Below, one piece after another: positions 40,693 through 49,595 of a DNA stretch of 64,000 bases. The stretch lies in NCBI RefSeq assembly GCF_003712195.1, contig NZ_RDSD01000006.1, positions 62,001-126,000 of the forward strand, read 5' to 3'. Below the pieces are notes generated by a model that was given only the letters and a program-made list of their open reading frames with translations, was not told the DNA's origin and did no database searches. A program made the position numbers and the translations under genes. The first letter of the stretch is position 1. Every line of letters begins with the position of its first letter. Origin of the DNA: Proteiniphilum sp. X52. Its GTDB lineage: Bacteria > Bacteroidota > Bacteroidia > Bacteroidales > Dysgonomonadaceae.

Positions 40693-43600
40693 ATGAAGAA
40701 AAACAATTCAACGGGTAACAATTTAACCGAAAAAGTACCCACAAATTTTTTTTTATTGATTATGCGAGTGACTATTATCCTATTATTTACCGGCATTTTC
40801 TGCACTATGGCCGAAACAGGTTATACGCAAAATGCCAGAGTAACGATCAACAAGCGTAATACAACCCTCAGGGAAATTTTAAATGAGATTGAAAAGCAAA
40901 CCGACTACCTGTTCATTTATAACAATGAAGTAAAAACCAACAGCAAAGTCTCAATAAAAGCAAAACAAGAGACTGTATCAAAAGTGCTGAATTCCATGTT
41001 GAAAAAAAGGAATCTGGACTATTCCATGGAAGGGAACCATATTATCCTTTCGGCAAAACAACAGAAAGAAGAGGCTACGGAAAAAGTCATTGCCCAACAA
41101 CAAAAAAAGCAGATTTCCGGAACCGTAACGGATGTCTACGGTGAACCCGTTATCGGTGCTAATATTATTGAAGTAGGTACTGCTTCTAACGGTACGGTAA
41201 CGGACGTAGACGGTAATTTTTCCCTTCAGGTGGAAAACGACGCGATTATCCGTATCTCTTATATCGGTTATCGGGAACAGGAAATCAACACAACAGGAGA
41301 AACGAGCTTCACCATTATTTTACAGGAAGAAACCGAAGTGCTGGATGAAGTGGTTGTTACGGCGTTAGGAATCAAACGGCAGAAAAGATCGTTAGGGTAT
41401 TCCACCACGCAAGTCGGGGGTGAAGAATTTACCCTGGCGCGTGACGTGAATTTAGGCAATGCCCTCTCGGGCAAGATTGCCGGGGTAACGGTAGCTGGGA
41501 ACGCGACCGGTGCGGGAGGCAGTAGCCGGGTTATCATCCGCGGGAATGCTTCGCTGACCGGTAATAACCAACCGTTGTATGTTGTAGACGGTATCCCGTT
41601 TGACAATACCAACCAGGCGTCGGCCGGGACATGGGGTGGTCTGGATGGCGGCGACGGGTTGTCGAATATCAATCCCGACGACATCGAAAGCATACAGGTG
41701 CTCAAAGGTGCGGCAGCATCGGCATTGTACGGCTATCGGGGAGGTAACGGAGCCATCCTGATTACGACTAAGTCAGGACAGAAAGGGAAAGGCGTAAGCA
41801 TCGAGTTCAATAATAACCTTACGTTTAACAATATCTACGACTACCGCGATTTCCAGACAATATACGGACAGGGCTCCATGGGGCAACGTCCCTTGTCGGC
41901 TGATGTAGCCAAGGCAACCGAAACATCCAGTTGGGGAGAACGGCTGGATGGAGGGAAAGCCGTCAACTTCCTGGGCAATGAATACACCTATTCCTATATC
42001 GACAACTGGAAGAATTTTTATCGGACAGGTATCAACAATGTTACCTCTGTCGGCATTAGCCAGGCTTCGGATAACATCACTTACCGATTCGGCGTTTCCA
42101 ATATGTACGAGAAGGGTATTCTCCCCAATTCCGGTATCAGCCAGCAGAGCATCAATACGAATACCACCTACGACATTACCGATAAGCTGCACCTGACAGT
42201 GAACGCCAATTATGTCTTCGAAAAGTTCAACGGACGATCCAATCTTTCCGATGGGAACGGCAATACCAACGCCTCACTGCTCTACCGAGCCAATTCGTTT
42301 GACGTGCGTTGGCTGGAACGCGGAAGCGAATCTGCCGACTGGGGAACAACCGACGACGGAAAAGAACTCATAGGTGGAACCAACGAATATTTCAATAACC
42401 CTTATTGGTTACAATACAGGAAAACCAACGAAATGAACAAGAACCGACTGACCGGTTCTATAACCTTGCGTTATGACATTACCGACTGGCTGTATGCACA
42501 AGGAGCTGTTCAACGCGACGGTTATAACATTGAATTCAAACAGGTACAACCTATTGGCGCAGCGGCAGATCCCAACGGTTTTATGAATGAGTATGCTAAA
42601 AACTTTTCCGAAACGAACATGAATTATTTAATCGGATTCAACAAACTTTTCGGTGATTGGTCGGTAGATGCCACTGTAGGTGGAAACCGTCTGCACAACC
42701 TGATGAAACAATGGCTGGTGGACGGCGGACGCCCTTTTATCGTCGATGGGCTGTGGTCAGTCAATAATCTGGCCGATCACCGGTTCAAGAAAAACTATGC
42801 GGAGTACAAGGTAAATTCAATATACGGGACTGTAGATTTCGGCTGGAAGAACCAAATATTCCTCAACCTGACAGGACGTAACGACTGGTTTTCGACCCTG
42901 TCGCCCGAAAACAACCAATACTTTTATCCATCGGCTACCCTGTCGTGGGTGTTTACCGATACGTTCAAAATGCCGGACTGGTTTACCTTCGGTAAGGCAA
43001 GGGCTTCTTACGCCTCGGCTTCCAACGGAACATCAGCCTATCAGAACCTGCTCACATATAAAATATCCGATTATGTGGTGAATGGGCAGAAAGTAGCCAC
43101 CGTAAATACAAGTACCTTTCCTAATCCCAACCTGAAGCCGGTACGCATCTCCGAATATGAAGGCGGGTTGAATCTGGCTTTCTTACGCAACCGTCTGTCG
43201 TTCGATATGGCTTATTACGTAAAGAATACAAGGGATGATATCGCTGTGGTAACCGTCAGCAGCGCCACAGGATACAGTGCCCAGATTCAAAATGTGGGCG
43301 AAATCGAAAACAGGGGGGTCGAATTTATGGTGAATGCCGTGCCAGTGCATAACCGTCATTTCGGTTGGAATACCACCTTCAATATCGCTCATAACAACAG
43401 CGAAGTAAAATACCTGGGTGAGAATGTAGAGATGTTACAGATCGACGGAGCATCCTCCCGTTCGGGAAATGTAACCGTACAGAATATTGTCGGCCGTCCT
43501 TACGGAGAACTGGTCGGCTACAAATATTTGCGCCATAACGGTGAAATCGTTTATAAAGATGGCCTCCCCCAACGCGAGACCGACTTATCCGTCCTGGGCA

Positions 43601-44157
43601 ACGGCGTGTATAAACTCACGGGAGGCTGGAACAACCAGTTTTCCTATAAGAATATCACGCTGGCTTTGCTCCTCGACTTCAAATTCGGCGCCAAGATTTT
43701 CTCAGGGACAAATCTGAGCCTGACCAATAGCGGGCTACATAAAAACACATTACAGGGACGCGAGAACGCGGCTGCCGGAACCATCATCGGAAAAGGTGTT
43801 ATGTTAGGTGCGGACGGGGAAAGTTATGTGCCGAATACAGTGGCAAAACCGGCGCAGGAATACTGGCAGAGCATCGTCTCGAACAGCATCTCCGAAGAAT
43901 TTATCTATGATGCCAGTTTTATCAAACTACGCGAACTGGCGTTGGGATACAACCTTCCAAAGTCATTATTGAGTAGGCAGCAAGCGGTAAAAGAGATGAG
44001 CATCTCTCTGGTCGCCCGTAACCTGTGGACCATTCTCAAACATACCGACAACATTGATCCCGAATCGGCTTATAACAACACAAACGGGCAAGGGCTGGAA
44101 CTGAATGGTTATCCCGCGACCCGCAGTATCGGATTCAATGTGAATATTAAATTTTAA
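40693..44157 (+). CDS. SusC/RagA TonB-dependent transporter with STN domain (system 4)
   Basis: A 1154-residue outer-membrane importer. Parts: N-terminal signal region (about 1-52, with the hydrophobic core FFLLIMRVTIILLFTGIF), STN domain (about 53-107, ARVTINKRNTTLREILNEIE), carboxypeptidase-regulatory-like domain (about 137-205, KQISGTVTDVYGEPVIGANI), plug (from DEVVVTALGIKRQKRSLGYS, about 217) and a barrel ending GFNVNIKF. The ALGIKR plug variant and the type of SusD partner mark it as a different subclass from the others here. The 159-bp region before it (40534-40692) has two CCGG-containing short repeats but no canonical -7 box. Confidence 0.95.
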   Translation: MKKNNSTGNNLTEKVPTNFFLLIMRVTIILLFTGIFCTMAETGYTQNARVTINKRNTTLREILNEIEKQTDYLFIYNNEVKTNSKVSIKAKQETVSKVLNSMLKKRNLDYSMEGNHIILSAKQQKEEATEKVIAQQQKKQISGTVTDVYGEPVIGANIIEVGTASNGTVTDVDGNFSLQVENDAIIRISYIGYREQEINTTGETSFTIILQEETEVLDEVVVTALGIKRQKRSLGYSTTQVGGEEFTLARDVNLGNALSGKIAGVTVAGNATGAGGSSRVIIRGNASLTGNNQPLYVVDGIPFDNTNQASAGTWGGLDGGDGLSNINPDDIESIQVLKGAAASALYGYRGGNGAILITTKSGQKGKGVSIEFNNNLTFNNIYDYRDFQTIYGQGSMGQRPLSADVAKATETSSWGERLDGGKAVNFLGNEYTYSYIDNWKNFYRTGINNVTSVGISQASDNITYRFGVSNMYEKGILPNSGISQQSINTNTTYDITDKLHLTVNANYVFEKFNGRSNLSDGNGNTNASLLYRANSFDVRWLERGSESADWGTTDDGKELIGGTNEYFNNPYWLQYRKTNEMNKNRLTGSITLRYDITDWLYAQGAVQRDGYNIEFKQVQPIGAAADPNGFMNEYAKNFSETNMNYLIGFNKLFGDWSVDATVGGNRLHNLMKQWLVDGGRPFIVDGLWSVNNLADHRFKKNYAEYKVNSIYGTVDFGWKNQIFLNLTGRNDWFSTLSPENNQYFYPSATLSWVFTDTFKMPDWFTFGKARASYASASNGTSAYQNLLTYKISDYVVNGQKVATVNTSTFPNPNLKPVRISEYEGGLNLAFLRNRLSFDMAYYVKNTRDDIAVVTVSSATGYSAQIQNVGEIENRGVEFMVNAVPVHNRHFGWNTTFNIAHNNSEVKYLGENVEMLQIDGASSRSGNVTVQNIVGRPYGELVGYKYLRHNGEIVYKDGLPQRETDLSVLGNGVYKLTGGWNNQFSYKNITLALLLDFKFGAKIFSGTNLSLTNSGLHKNTLQGRENAAAGTIIGKGVMLGADGESYVPNTVAKPAQEYWQSIVSNSISEEFIYDASFIKLRELALGYNLPKSLLSRQQAVKEMSISLVARNLWTILKHTDNIDPESAYNNTNGQGLELNGYPATRSIGFNVNIKF

Positions 44158-44177
44158 CCTCTTAGAATAGGAAAAAA

Positions 44178-45794
44178 ATGAAAAAAAATATTTTTTTGAA
44201 GTTGACATTGGCTGCATTCGCCCTGACGGGACTGACCACAAGTTGCAGCGATTTCGGTGATATCAATATCGACCCGGAACATTTGAACGAAGGAACCCTT
44301 GACTACAACTTGCTTTTTTCCGGCGTGCAGGTGCAGACACTCGGCTCTAACTGGGATGTCTGGCGCAACGGGATCATATACGGGACGAACATGATGCAGC
44401 AGACCACCAGTGTAAATTGGGCGCAAGGTGTCTTTTATACGTACAATGAAACGTTCAACGCCGCATTTTGGGATGGCTTGTATAAAGGTGACCGTGGAGC
44501 CATCCGCGACATCATCGATTTCATAGAGAAACGGAAAGATGTCGAGGGCTTTGAAAACGACTATCAGATGGGGCGCATTATGAAAGCGTACCTGTTTCAC
44601 CGGATGACCGATCTCTACGGAGATATTCCCTATTCGGAAGCTGGCCGTATCAGGGAAGGGATCACCCAACCCATATATGATAAACAGGAAGATATCTATA
44701 ACGACTTGTTAAAAGAATTGGACGAGGCGCAAGCCGCTATCAATATATCGGCCAGTAGCCAACTGGGAAATGCGGATCTCTATTTTAACGGGGATGGAAC
44801 GAAATGGAAAAAATTCGCCAACTCACTCATGTTGCGCGTCGCCATGCGATTGAGCAAGGTAGAGCCGGATAAGGCACAGGAATGGGTCAATAAAGCAGTG
44901 AACAACGGTCTCATAGAACAAGCCAGTGATAATGCCGTCTTATACCGTACGGATGGAACTACTGCTGACGACTCGGCCGAGCCTTACGGAAAGGTTTTCG
45001 CCCATGAGGAGCCTGTTGGCTTCTTTCTGAGCGAGTATTTCGTGGACTTGCTGAAAAACACCAACGATCCCCGCCTGGCCCTGATTGCTGTCGTCGTTGC
45101 CGAGAACCCCGATGCAAAGTACGACTCCGACAACTTCAACAAAGGCAATCCCGACCCGGCTATCCAAGTAGGAATGCCGATAGGTTATGATTTGAATGGT
45201 GGCGATTGGGATCTCTCGAAAGCGCCTGGTTATCCCGGTGATAATTTCAGAAGTGTCTATTCACTACCCAACCGCTATACCTATTCCGATGTGAAAGCGC
45301 CGACCATGATCGTGACCTATGCCGAAAACCAGTTGTTACTGGCCGAAGCAGCGCACCGCGGTTGGCTCACCGGCGGCAAGAGCGCAAAAGAGTATTATGA
45401 GACCGGTGTGAAGGCGGCCATGGAGCAATTCTCGTTCTATGAAAACGCCAAAAGCATCTATGAACAATACATCACCTCCGCGTCCATCAACAAGTATCTG
45501 CAAGACAATCCATTCGAGGAAAACCGCGCACTAGAATTGATCAATACGCAGTATTACATTACCACCTTCTGCGATGCATACGAAACATTCGCTAACTGGC
45601 GCCGTTCCGGTTATCCGGAACTTACTCCGGTGAATAAGGGATATCCGAACAGTGTAACTAACGGAACCATTCCTCGTCGTTTCACCTATCCTGCATCCGA
45701 ATCGCAAAGTAATGGAATGAATTACAAGGATGCCGTCAGCCGTTTGAATAACGGGGACACAATGACTTCCCGCATATGGTGGGATAAAGAATAA
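44178..45794 (+). CDS. SusD-like lipoprotein, SusD-like_2 subfamily (system 4)
   Basis: A 538-residue outer-membrane lipoprotein (signal ending LTGLTTSC, Cys at about 22, followed by SDFGDINIDPEHLNEGTLDY). The INIDP motif, MGRIMKAYLFHRMTDLYGDIPYSEA (shown here as KAYLFHRMTDLYGDIPYSEA) and PTMIVTYAENQLLLAEAA are characteristic of the SusD/RagB nutrient-binding subfamily that is distinct from classic SusD. It lies 20 bp after its susC. Such pairs often import peptides or glycans with no linked enzymes. Confidence 0.92.
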   Translation: MKKNIFLKLTLAAFALTGLTTSCSDFGDINIDPEHLNEGTLDYNLLFSGVQVQTLGSNWDVWRNGIIYGTNMMQQTTSVNWAQGVFYTYNETFNAAFWDGLYKGDRGAIRDIIDFIEKRKDVEGFENDYQMGRIMKAYLFHRMTDLYGDIPYSEAGRIREGITQPIYDKQEDIYNDLLKELDEAQAAINISASSQLGNADLYFNGDGTKWKKFANSLMLRVAMRLSKVEPDKAQEWVNKAVNNGLIEQASDNAVLYRTDGTTADDSAEPYGKVFAHEEPVGFFLSEYFVDLLKNTNDPRLALIAVVVAENPDAKYDSDNFNKGNPDPAIQVGMPIGYDLNGGDWDLSKAPGYPGDNFRSVYSLPNRYTYSDVKAPTMIVTYAENQLLLAEAAHRGWLTGGKSAKEYYETGVKAAMEQFSFYENAKSIYEQYITSASINKYLQDNPFEENRALELINTQYYITTFCDAYETFANWRRSGYPELTPVNKGYPNSVTNGTIPRRFTYPASESQSNGMNYKDAVSRLNNGDTMTSRIWWDKE

Positions 45795-45807
45795 GCAATT
45801 TTATGAA

Positions 45808-45845
45808 GTGAGCCCCGAAAGTCAGATAAAACTTTTGGGGTTCAC
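45808..45845 (+). terminator. Terminator hairpin after system-4 susCD
   Basis: A 15-bp stem with two G-U pairs (45808-45822 with 45831-45845) and an 8-nt loop begins 13 nt after the susD stop. There is only a weak T-stretch after it. Confidence 0.6.
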
Positions 45846-46158
45846 GTTACTTTGAGACATCATTTATCTATCTGGTTAATACCGCTGCTCACTTGGTTTC
45901 AATTACCAATACAGCAAATTATTTCAAGAGAGACTCACATAGAACCACTTACGATTCGATTTCCAACCCCATGGGATATTATGAAAAGATAGTGATCTCA
46001 CTTGATGACATCCCCTACCCTCAAAGCGGGGCATCAGGCATGTCCAGCCATGGAACACGAAATATTTAACAGTTGAAGTTTTATCTATCGTTTTGTGGAT
46101 GTTATCTTTGTACTAGCATTATCAACCATGGAACAATTCCCCTCCTTAGAAGGAACCG
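45846..46158. other. Gene-poor stretch with a relic-like open frame
   Basis: No normal gene is visible. One plus-strand frame stays open from about 45829 to TAA at 46067-46069 without an early start codon; its end reads GYYEKIVISLDDIPYPQSG and so on, from an ATG at 45971 (32 residues). This may be the tail of a lost gene or chance. An imperfect 80-bp duplication occurs: CCATGGAACA at 46048 and 46128, followed by TATCTTTGTAC at 46105 and TACCTTTGTAC at 46181. Confidence 0.3.
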
Positions 46159-46188
46159 TTGTGATTTGCTTAAGAAGTAGTACCTTTG
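46159..46188 (+). promoter_or_regulatory. Promoter interrupted from its gene by the group II intron
   Basis: TTG (46159-46161), 19 nt, and TACCTTTG (46181-46188) fit the Bacteroides promoter. The group II intron begins 8 nt after the -7 box, about where transcription should start. Before insertion this promoter would have stood about 30 nt from the metallophosphoesterase ATG. Confidence 0.6.
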
Positions 46189-46196
46189 TACTCTAA

Positions 46197-48381
46197 GTGC
46201 GACAAGAGGTCGTACAAGTAATTGTTCAGCATCATGTCTGAACCCATTGTTCCGTCAATGGTAGCATAGAGAGGCGTGCGTGATTGGTAACGGTCGGGTG
46301 CGAAGCCCTCTCGACAATGCGGCTTCAACGCAAACATCCTGCGTGAAGAGCTGCTAGGCTGACCGACATGGGTAACACAAGTGAACCACTGCACCATCGT
46401 AACAAAGAATTGGCTTACGGATGTTACAAGCCATGCCAAAAGGCAAGCAGTCAGGATAGCCCTCTTTATGGAAGGGCTACACGGATGTCGAACTGCCGGT
46501 GGATGGGCGGACTCTAAATCGGTCGTTAGTTGCTTGTGCGAAACTTGGTAAGCCCGTATTTCTCCCCGTGTGCACGGGGTAAGCCAATCGTGAGAGAAGC
46601 CGAACGGAATGCGGGTAAAGGATTGCGGAGAAAGCGAATGCTTCCGTGTAATGCGGGAGATAGAGGTTTAAAGGTTACCTCACGCGAAAGCGGGCAGACT
46701 TCCGCAGGGTAATTCTTTGTGAAAGGAAGGCAGAACTTGAAAAATGAAGAAACGGCAAAGGAGCGAGGCGCAAGCCGGGTGTGCATCTTCAGCCCGGAGA
46801 GCCACATCCTGGAAAGCAATTGATTTCCAAAAGTGTGAGCGAAGGGTGAGAAAGCTGCAAATCCGAATAGCAAAGGCTCAGAGGGAAAAGAGGTACGGCA
46901 AGGTGAAAGCACTGCAACACCTCCTGGTCACCTCCTTCGACGCCAAAGCCCTGGCGGTAAGGAAAGTGACCTCCAATAAAGGGAAACGCACGGCGGGGGT
47001 GGACTGCATATTGTGGAACACCGATGCCAAGAAATTAGGCGCGATACGTTCTTTGAAACGGAGAGGGTATAAAGCCCTGCCCCTAAAAAGGGTCAACATA
47101 CCGAAAGCAAACGGAAAGATGAGACCGCTGGGAATACCGACGATGAGGGACAGAGCCATGCAGGCACTTTACCTGATGGCATTGGAGCCCGTCACGGAAA
47201 CAGAAGCGGACGCCAACTCCTACGGGTTCAGGAGAGGGCGGAGTGCGGCGGATGCCATAGACGCCCTGCATAGATGGTTGAGCAGAAAATGCTCTCCCCA
47301 ATGGATATTGGAGGGAGACATTAAAGGATGTTTTGACCATATCAGCCACAGGTGGCTTCTCGATAATGTACAAATCGACAAGCAAATATTAAAAAAGTGG
47401 CTGGAGAGCGGAGTGGTGTTCAATAAACTGCCGCAACCCACAACGGAAGGAACGCCGCAGGGGGGCATCATCTCTCCCACACTCGCCAATGCGGTCCTGG
47501 ACGGCATGGAAAAAATGCTGAAAGAGAAGTATAAGGTGAGGTATGCGGACGGAAAACTTTACTGTCCCAAAGTGAATCTTGTACGATATGCGGACGACTT
47601 CATAGTAACCGGGGAGAAAAGGGAAACGCTGGAAGAGATAAAGAAAATGCTGACCGGCTATTTAAGGGAGCGAGGTCTCACACTCTCCGAGGAAAAGACG
47701 TGGATAACACATATCAGCAAGGGGTTCGACTTCCTTGGGTTCAACGTGCGCAAGTACAACGGCACATTGTTAATCAAACCATCCAAGAAAAGTCAGAAAC
47801 GCTTTACCGAAAAGCTGCATGAAGTTGTGCTCGGAAAGAACAAAACGGCAGCACAGGAGGGGCTGATAAGGGAACTCAATCCGATAATCAGAGGTTGGGG
47901 AAACTATTACAGTCATGTGGTATCAAAGAAAGTGTTCAGCAGGATAGACCATGTTTTAATCAATCAGTTGAAACGCTGGTCGTACCGAAGACACGCCAAC
48001 AAGTCACGAAAGTGGATAAAGGAAAGGTACTTTGTCGGCAATGGGAGCAGGGATTGGATTTTCAGCTGTGAAAGTAAAGATAAGAAAACTATCTTTGTAC
48101 TTCTCAAGTTGGCGGATATTCCCATCAGACGTCACATAAAGGTAAAGTGCGAAGCCAATCCGTTCGACCAGGCTTGGGACGCCTATTTCAGGAGGCGAAA
48201 GGTGAAAAGCTGTCGCCAACGTGCGTAAATCAAACTTTATCGGAATGCAAGCACCTTTAACGGTGAATGTGAGCCGGTTTAATTTTATGAGAATTAAATT
48301 TAGAATTATCGGAGCTGTATGCGGTGAAAGTCGCACGTACAGTTCTTAATGGGGGAAGCGGCAGCAATGCCGCCGACCTAC
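46197..48381 (+). mobile_element. Group II intron with RT/maturase ORF
   Basis: The 5' end reads GTGCGACAAGAGG, the conserved group II start. Domain V is recognisable at 48312-48345 (34 nt, starting GAGC with the AGC triad and a GTGAAA loop). It is followed by domain VI (about 48351-48381) with a GCAA tetraloop and a bulged A near 48376. The 3' end is placed at ...GACCTAC (AY rule). The proposed length is 2185 nt. EBS2 can be proposed as ACAAAG at 46402-46407, complementary to CTTTGT at 46184-46189. EBS1 may be TTATGG (46466-46471) in a TAGCCC/GGGCTA-closed loop, with one mismatch to the target. The 3' end could be off by 2 nt. Confidence 0.85.
46744..48228 (+). CDS. ltrA: Group II intron reverse transcriptase/maturase
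   Basis: A 494-residue protein encoded in intron domain IV that helps splicing and copies the intron into DNA. The RT domain spans about 70-345 with KANGKMRPLGIPTMRDRAMQ (RT1-2), EGDIKGCFDHI (RT3), EGTPQGGIISPTLAN (RT4) and LVRYADDFIVTG (RT5 catalytic YADD). The maturase X domain follows (about 365-430, LNPIIRGWGNYYSHVVSKKVF and INQLKRWSYRRH). The protein stops at YFRRRKVKSCRQRA, where longer relatives continue into an HNH endonuclease with CxxC pairs. That domain is absent, so retrohoming would need another primer source. Confidence 0.93.
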   Translation: MKKRQRSEAQAGCASSARRATSWKAIDFQKCERRVRKLQIRIAKAQREKRYGKVKALQHLLVTSFDAKALAVRKVTSNKGKRTAGVDCILWNTDAKKLGAIRSLKRRGYKALPLKRVNIPKANGKMRPLGIPTMRDRAMQALYLMALEPVTETEADANSYGFRRGRSAADAIDALHRWLSRKCSPQWILEGDIKGCFDHISHRWLLDNVQIDKQILKKWLESGVVFNKLPQPTTEGTPQGGIISPTLANAVLDGMEKMLKEKYKVRYADGKLYCPKVNLVRYADDFIVTGEKRETLEEIKKMLTGYLRERGLTLSEEKTWITHISKGFDFLGFNVRKYNGTLLIKPSKKSQKRFTEKLHEVVLGKNKTAAQEGLIRELNPIIRGWGNYYSHVVSKKVFSRIDHVLINQLKRWSYRRHANKSRKWIKERYFVGNGSRDWIFSCESKDKKTIFVLLKLADIPIRRHIKVKCEANPFDQAWDAYFRRRKVKSCRQRA

Positions 48382-48404
48382 ATAACAAATATAATTTCAT
48401 TTGT

Positions 48405-49400
48405 ATGCACAAAAAATGGATCATTGTCTCACTTTTCATCGTGATAGCTTTCACGTTGAATGCCCAGAAACTCTCTTTTAAGGAAGACGGGACCTTCAAG
48501 ATCGTGCAGTTCACCGACATGCATTACATGCATGGGAATCCGAAATCGGACACAACCCTGATGCTTATGCCCAGGATACTGGATAAAGAGAAGCCTGATA
48601 TGGTGGTATTTACCGGCGACATCGTCACGGGAAAACCGGTAAAGGACGGTTGGGATGCCGTAACCAAATTCGTTATTGAGCGCGCGATACCATTTGCCGT
48701 GACTTTGGGTAATCACGATCATGAACAGGGTGTGACAAGGGAAGAGATTGCTGATATTGTCACCTCCTACCCTTTCAACATCAACAGGCTATCGGACGTG
48801 AGCAGAGGCAGGGTAATGGACAATGTGATTCCGGTCTATAGCAGTGAACAACCACTGAAAGAGGCAGCTCTGATCTACTGTTTCGATACAGGAGCCTATT
48901 CCACGATAGACGATGTAAGTGGTTACCATTGGATAACCACCAGCCAGATAGGATGGTATCGGGAACAAAGTATCCATTATACCGTCAAAAACAATTTCCA
49001 GCCGCTACCCGCCCTGGCCTATTTTCATATCCCCTTGCCTGAATACCGGCTCGCGTTCAACGATGAAAAGAATATACGCCATGGAGAAAGAAAGGAAGAC
49101 GAATGTCCTCCCGAACTCAATTCGGGTATGTTCTTATCGATGAAGGAGATGGGGGATGTTATGGGCACATTTGCGGGACATGATCACGTGAATGATTATG
49201 TAGTAAACTACCATGGTATAGCCTTGGCCTACGGGCATTTCAGCGGTTGGAAGACCACCTATACCCCTGAAATCAACGGAGCCCGCGTAGTAGTGCTCAA
49301 GGAAGGAAAACGGGAATTCGACACATGGCTCCACCGGTTAGATGGCACCATTCGGCACAAGGTTTCATATCCCGCGGACTTTACCAATCCGGGGAAATAG
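48405..49400 (+). CDS. Exported calcineurin-like metallophosphoesterase
   Basis: A 331-residue phosphoesterase. The frame is open back into intron domain VI, but the ATG at 48405 gives a signal peptide (IIVSLFIVIAFTLNAQ) and is the natural start. Dimetal motifs are complete: FTDMHYMHG (D-x-H), VVFTGDIVTG (GD-x-x), TLGNHDHE (GNHD), and FAGHDHVNDY (GHDH). The presence of all four argues for an active enzyme of the Icc/DevT-like group; the substrate is unknown. It lies directly behind the group II intron, whose excision would join it to the promoter at 46159-46188. Confidence 0.9.
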   Translation: MHKKWIIVSLFIVIAFTLNAQKLSFKEDGTFKIVQFTDMHYMHGNPKSDTTLMLMPRILDKEKPDMVVFTGDIVTGKPVKDGWDAVTKFVIERAIPFAVTLGNHDHEQGVTREEIADIVTSYPFNINRLSDVSRGRVMDNVIPVYSSEQPLKEAALIYCFDTGAYSTIDDVSGYHWITTSQIGWYREQSIHYTVKNNFQPLPALAYFHIPLPEYRLAFNDEKNIRHGERKEDECPPELNSGMFLSMKEMGDVMGTFAGHDHVNDYVVNYHGIALAYGHFSGWKTTYTPEINGARVVVLKEGKREFDTWLHRLDGTIRHKVSYPADFTNPGK

Positions 49401-49525
49401 TTTTTTCATAAAAGAAATACTTACTTATTCGGTGGCAGAATTTATTTTCTGTCAACGAATATTCAATTGTTCAAATGAATAAACATTTAATTATCTAATT
49501 ATCAATAATATAAACAATGCATGAA

Positions 49526-49573
49526 ATTTGTTTAACAAATACTGGGAATATTGTTCAGTTAAAGTTATTTTTG
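49526..49573 (+). promoter_or_regulatory. Dyad and -7 box before the GntP-type permease
   Basis: TATTTTTG (49566-49573) matches the -7 element 22 nt before the ATG; a -33 box at the right spacing is not obvious. Just upstream is the dyad ATTTGTT-T-AACAAAT (49526-49540), a plausible repressor or activator site. The rest of 49401-49525 is AT-rich with no gene. Confidence 0.45.
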
Positions 49574-49595
49574 TAACAATTTCAGGTCGAATAAA

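Noticed and set aside
46170-46439. An 89-codon minus-strand frame
   Set aside because: It lies in the structured domain I of the group II intron on the opposite strand.
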